This document shows, piece by piece, positions 42,378 to 43,679 of a stretch of DNA of 43,679 nucleotides. The notes below the pieces were generated by a model. That model ran no database searches. It had not been told where the DNA came from and saw nothing but the letters and a program-made list of their open reading frames with translations. Each line of letters starts with the position of its first letter. Positions within the stretch are counted from its first letter, which is position 1. The DNA is from Sphingobacterium alkalisoli. GTDB taxonomy: Bacteria; Bacteroidota; Bacteroidia; Sphingobacteriales; Sphingobacteriaceae. The stretch lies in contig NZ_SUKA01000013.1 in assembly GCF_005049105.1 (NCBI RefSeq), positions 1-43,679 of the forward strand, in the 5' to 3' direction. A program made the position numbers and the translations under genes.

Positions 42378-43226
42378 TTAAACTTTTATTAACATCTCTT
42401 CCAAACTGTCCTTCCAGTTGGGTACCACTACACCAAATTGCGTCCTGATCTTGGTTTTGTCCAATAACGAATATTTGGGACGTTTAGCGGGTGTGGGGTA
42501 TTGTTCGGTAGGAATTGCATTGATCTTACAGTCCAGCCCTTTTAGTTCCCGGATCGCTACCGCGAAATCATACCAGGAAATCTCCCCTTCGTTACTAAAG
42601 TGATAGATACCTTTTTTCCACTTATCCGACTGGATAATATCGAGGATTGCCTTCGCCAGATCTCTGGCGTAGGTAGGTGACCCGATCTGATCGGCAATGA
42701 CCGATATTTCGTCCCGCTCCGTCATCAGCCGGATCATTGTCTTGACAAAATTAGCACCGTGAGATGAGTACACCCAGGCGGTACGGATAATGACCGCGTC
42801 TGCTCCAGATTGTGCAATGGCTTCTTCTCCTTTTTGTTTACTTAAGCCGTAGACATTGATCGGATCGGTAGGCTCGTCCTCTTTCAACGGGGTACTGCTG
42901 TTTCCCTGAAAGACGTAGTCTGTCGAGATGTGGATCAGCTTCCTATCGTTCGATCTGGCCCATTTTGCCATTACAGCAACAGCCTGGTGATTGATCACAT
43001 CCACCAGTTCAGGCTCCGCTTCAGCTTTATCCACCGCTGTATATGCACCACCGCTAACGATAACATCGGGCTGCACCTCTTCCAGTACATCCAATACCTT
43101 ATTGACATCGTCCAGTGGCATCTCCTCCCGGTCCACAAAAGTGAAGTTATCATTGGGATAGTTTATACTGAGCTCCCTTAGTTCTGAACCCAGCTGTCCA
43201 AATGCGCCTGTTACTAATATTTTCAT
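42378..43226 (-). CDS. rfbD: dTDP-4-dehydrorhamnose reductase
   Basis: 282 residues, full length. NAD(P)H-binding GAFGQLGSEL (7-16), the short-chain dehydrogenase pattern with STDYVF (101-106) and YGLSK (126-130, Tyr and Lys catalytic), AWVYSSHGANFVKTM, and PTYARDLAKAILDII. It reduces dTDP-4-dehydro-L-rhamnose to dTDP-L-rhamnose, the last step of the pathway. It lies 42 nt upstream of rfbA in the same direction. Confidence 0.97.
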   Translation of the reverse strand: MKILVTGAFGQLGSELRELSINYPNDNFTFVDREEMPLDDVNKVLDVLEEVQPDVIVSGGAYTAVDKAEAEPELVDVINHQAVAVMAKWARSNDRKLIHISTDYVFQGNSSTPLKEDEPTDPINVYGLSKQKGEEAIAQSGADAVIIRTAWVYSSHGANFVKTMIRLMTERDEISVIADQIGSPTYARDLAKAILDIIQSDKWKKGIYHFSNEGEISWYDFAVAIRELKGLDCKINAIPTEQYPTPAKRPKYSLLDKTKIRTQFGVVVPNWKDSLEEMLIKV

Positions 43227-43248
43227 TTGATTTTCTCTTAGATGCTAA

Positions 43249-43285
43249 GATTGCTTCACCTTCATTCTTCAGGTTCGCAATGACG
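43249..43285. repeat. REP-type palindromic element between rfbC and rfbD
   Basis: Starts GATTGCTTCACCT and ends AGGTTCGCAATGACG; ATTGC...ACCT can pair with AGGT...GCAAT around a 9-nt loop. It resembles a palindromic intergenic element (GATTGCTTC...CGCAATGACG) recalled from many Bacteroidota genomes and is loosely like 24511-24563. Location inside an operon suggests a transcript-stability or processing site. Confidence 0.5.
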
Positions 43286-43317
43286 ATAATTATTTATTTT
43301 TAGTGAACCTATTCTGA

Positions 43318-43679
43318 TTAACCGAATACTTCCTTAAATGTGGGCAGTATCTGGTCCTTATCCGAGATGATCAGTTCCGCTGCCGGAATACCCCAATCTA
43401 TCTCTAAAGCCGGATCGTCGAATTTTACGCCACACTCGGATTCCCTGTTGTAGAAATTGTCGCATTTATAGAAAAACGTAGCCGTGTCGCTTAAAACGAC
43501 AAAGCCGTGCAGGAAACCTCTGGGCACGAACAGCTGCAGGTTGTTTTCGGCAGATAGTTCTACCGCCACATGCTGGCCAAAGGTTTCCGAACCGGGCCGC
43601 GCATCGACCGCAACGTCAATAACCGTTCCCTCCATTACACGTACCAGCTTCGCCTGTGCATGCTCCCCTGCCTGTGCAT
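43318..43679 (-). CDS. rfbC: dTDP-4-dehydrorhamnose 3,5-epimerase (5' end beyond window)
   Basis: The C-terminal 120 or so codons are present; the frame continues to the right edge as AGEHAQAKLVRVMEGTVIDV, so the internal Met is not the start. Other family marks are VDARPGSETFGQHVAVEL, LFVPRGFLHGFVVLSDTATF and FDDPALEIDWGIP. It converts dTDP-4-dehydro-6-deoxyglucose to dTDP-4-dehydro-L-rhamnose. The catalytic His lies in the missing part. First gene visible of the minus-strand rfb group. Confidence 0.96.
   Translation of the reverse strand, partial: AQAGEHAQAKLVRVMEGTVIDVAVDARPGSETFGQHVAVELSAENNLQLFVPRGFLHGFVVLSDTATFFYKCDNFYNRESECGVKFDDPALEIDWGIPAAELIISDKDQILPTFKEVFG

Overview
The window looks like a chromosomal segment of a Bacteroidota member, most likely Sphingobacteriaceae (Sphingobacterium, Pedobacter or Olivibacter-like). 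The signs are two SusC/SusD loci each driven by an ECF sigma factor and a FecR anti-sigma factor with a DUF4974-type tail, lipoproteins with short SSC/AAC/FSC lipoboxes, TAnnTTTG promoter elements in place of E. coli -10 boxes, moderate GC with AT-rich intergenic DNA, and typical families (RHS-like wall proteins, DUF1735, DUF4843, PKD-like lipoprotein, Wzi). No tRNA, rRNA or CRISPR array was seen. All assignments come from reading translations and motifs; no database search was run.

Layout. (1) 1-5.0 kb, minus strand: a giant secreted RHS-like pair, a 1185-residue RHS/SpvB-like protein followed by an NHL beta-propeller protein that runs off the left edge. (2) 5.5-14 kb: an accessory island with a small lipoprotein, a serpin lipoprotein, an Rpn-type PD-(D/E)XK nuclease with a long coiled coil, an orphan truncated VapB-like antitoxin, a broken AlbA/RecG-like ATP-binding regulator, a DUF2683-like antitoxin without toxin, and two paralogous AAA ATPases, each with evenly spaced short repeats over its promoter. 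(3) 14.2-24.4 kb, plus strand: nutrient-uptake locus 1 (ECF sigma, FecR, SusC, SusD, DUF1735/discoidin lipoprotein, two tandem TlpA-like thioredoxins). (4) 24.6-35.0 kb, plus strand: locus 2 (ECF sigma, FecR, SusC, SusD, DUF4843, PKD-like lipoprotein, TlpA-like protein). (5) 35-38.4 kb: a second accessory zone of gene fragments, an AT-rich stretch, an Fn3-like protein, a chimera of truncated copies of two genes from region 2, a dead REP-associated transposase fragment, and an intact VapBC-like toxin-antitoxin pair. (6) 38.5-43.7 kb: cell-surface polysaccharide genes (Wzi-like outer-membrane protein, four-helix-bundle protein, two tandem TagD-like nucleotidyltransferases, rfbA, rfbD and the edge of rfbC), most on the minus strand and probably the end of a larger EPS/capsule/LPS locus continuing to the right.

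How it works together: the two sigma/FecR-SusCD loci are probably substrate-sensing uptake systems (SusC senses through its STN domain, FecR relays to the ECF sigma factor). They contain no glycosidase; their accessory genes are thioredoxin-like and surface-binding lipoproteins, so peptide or glycoconjugate uptake is as likely as polysaccharide uptake. The two accessory zones share duplicated pieces (lipoprotein 3' end, ATPase 3' part, antitoxin with its promoter, and a 59-64 bp promoter repeat). This points to recent cassette-like shuffling and is the most unusual aspect of the window.
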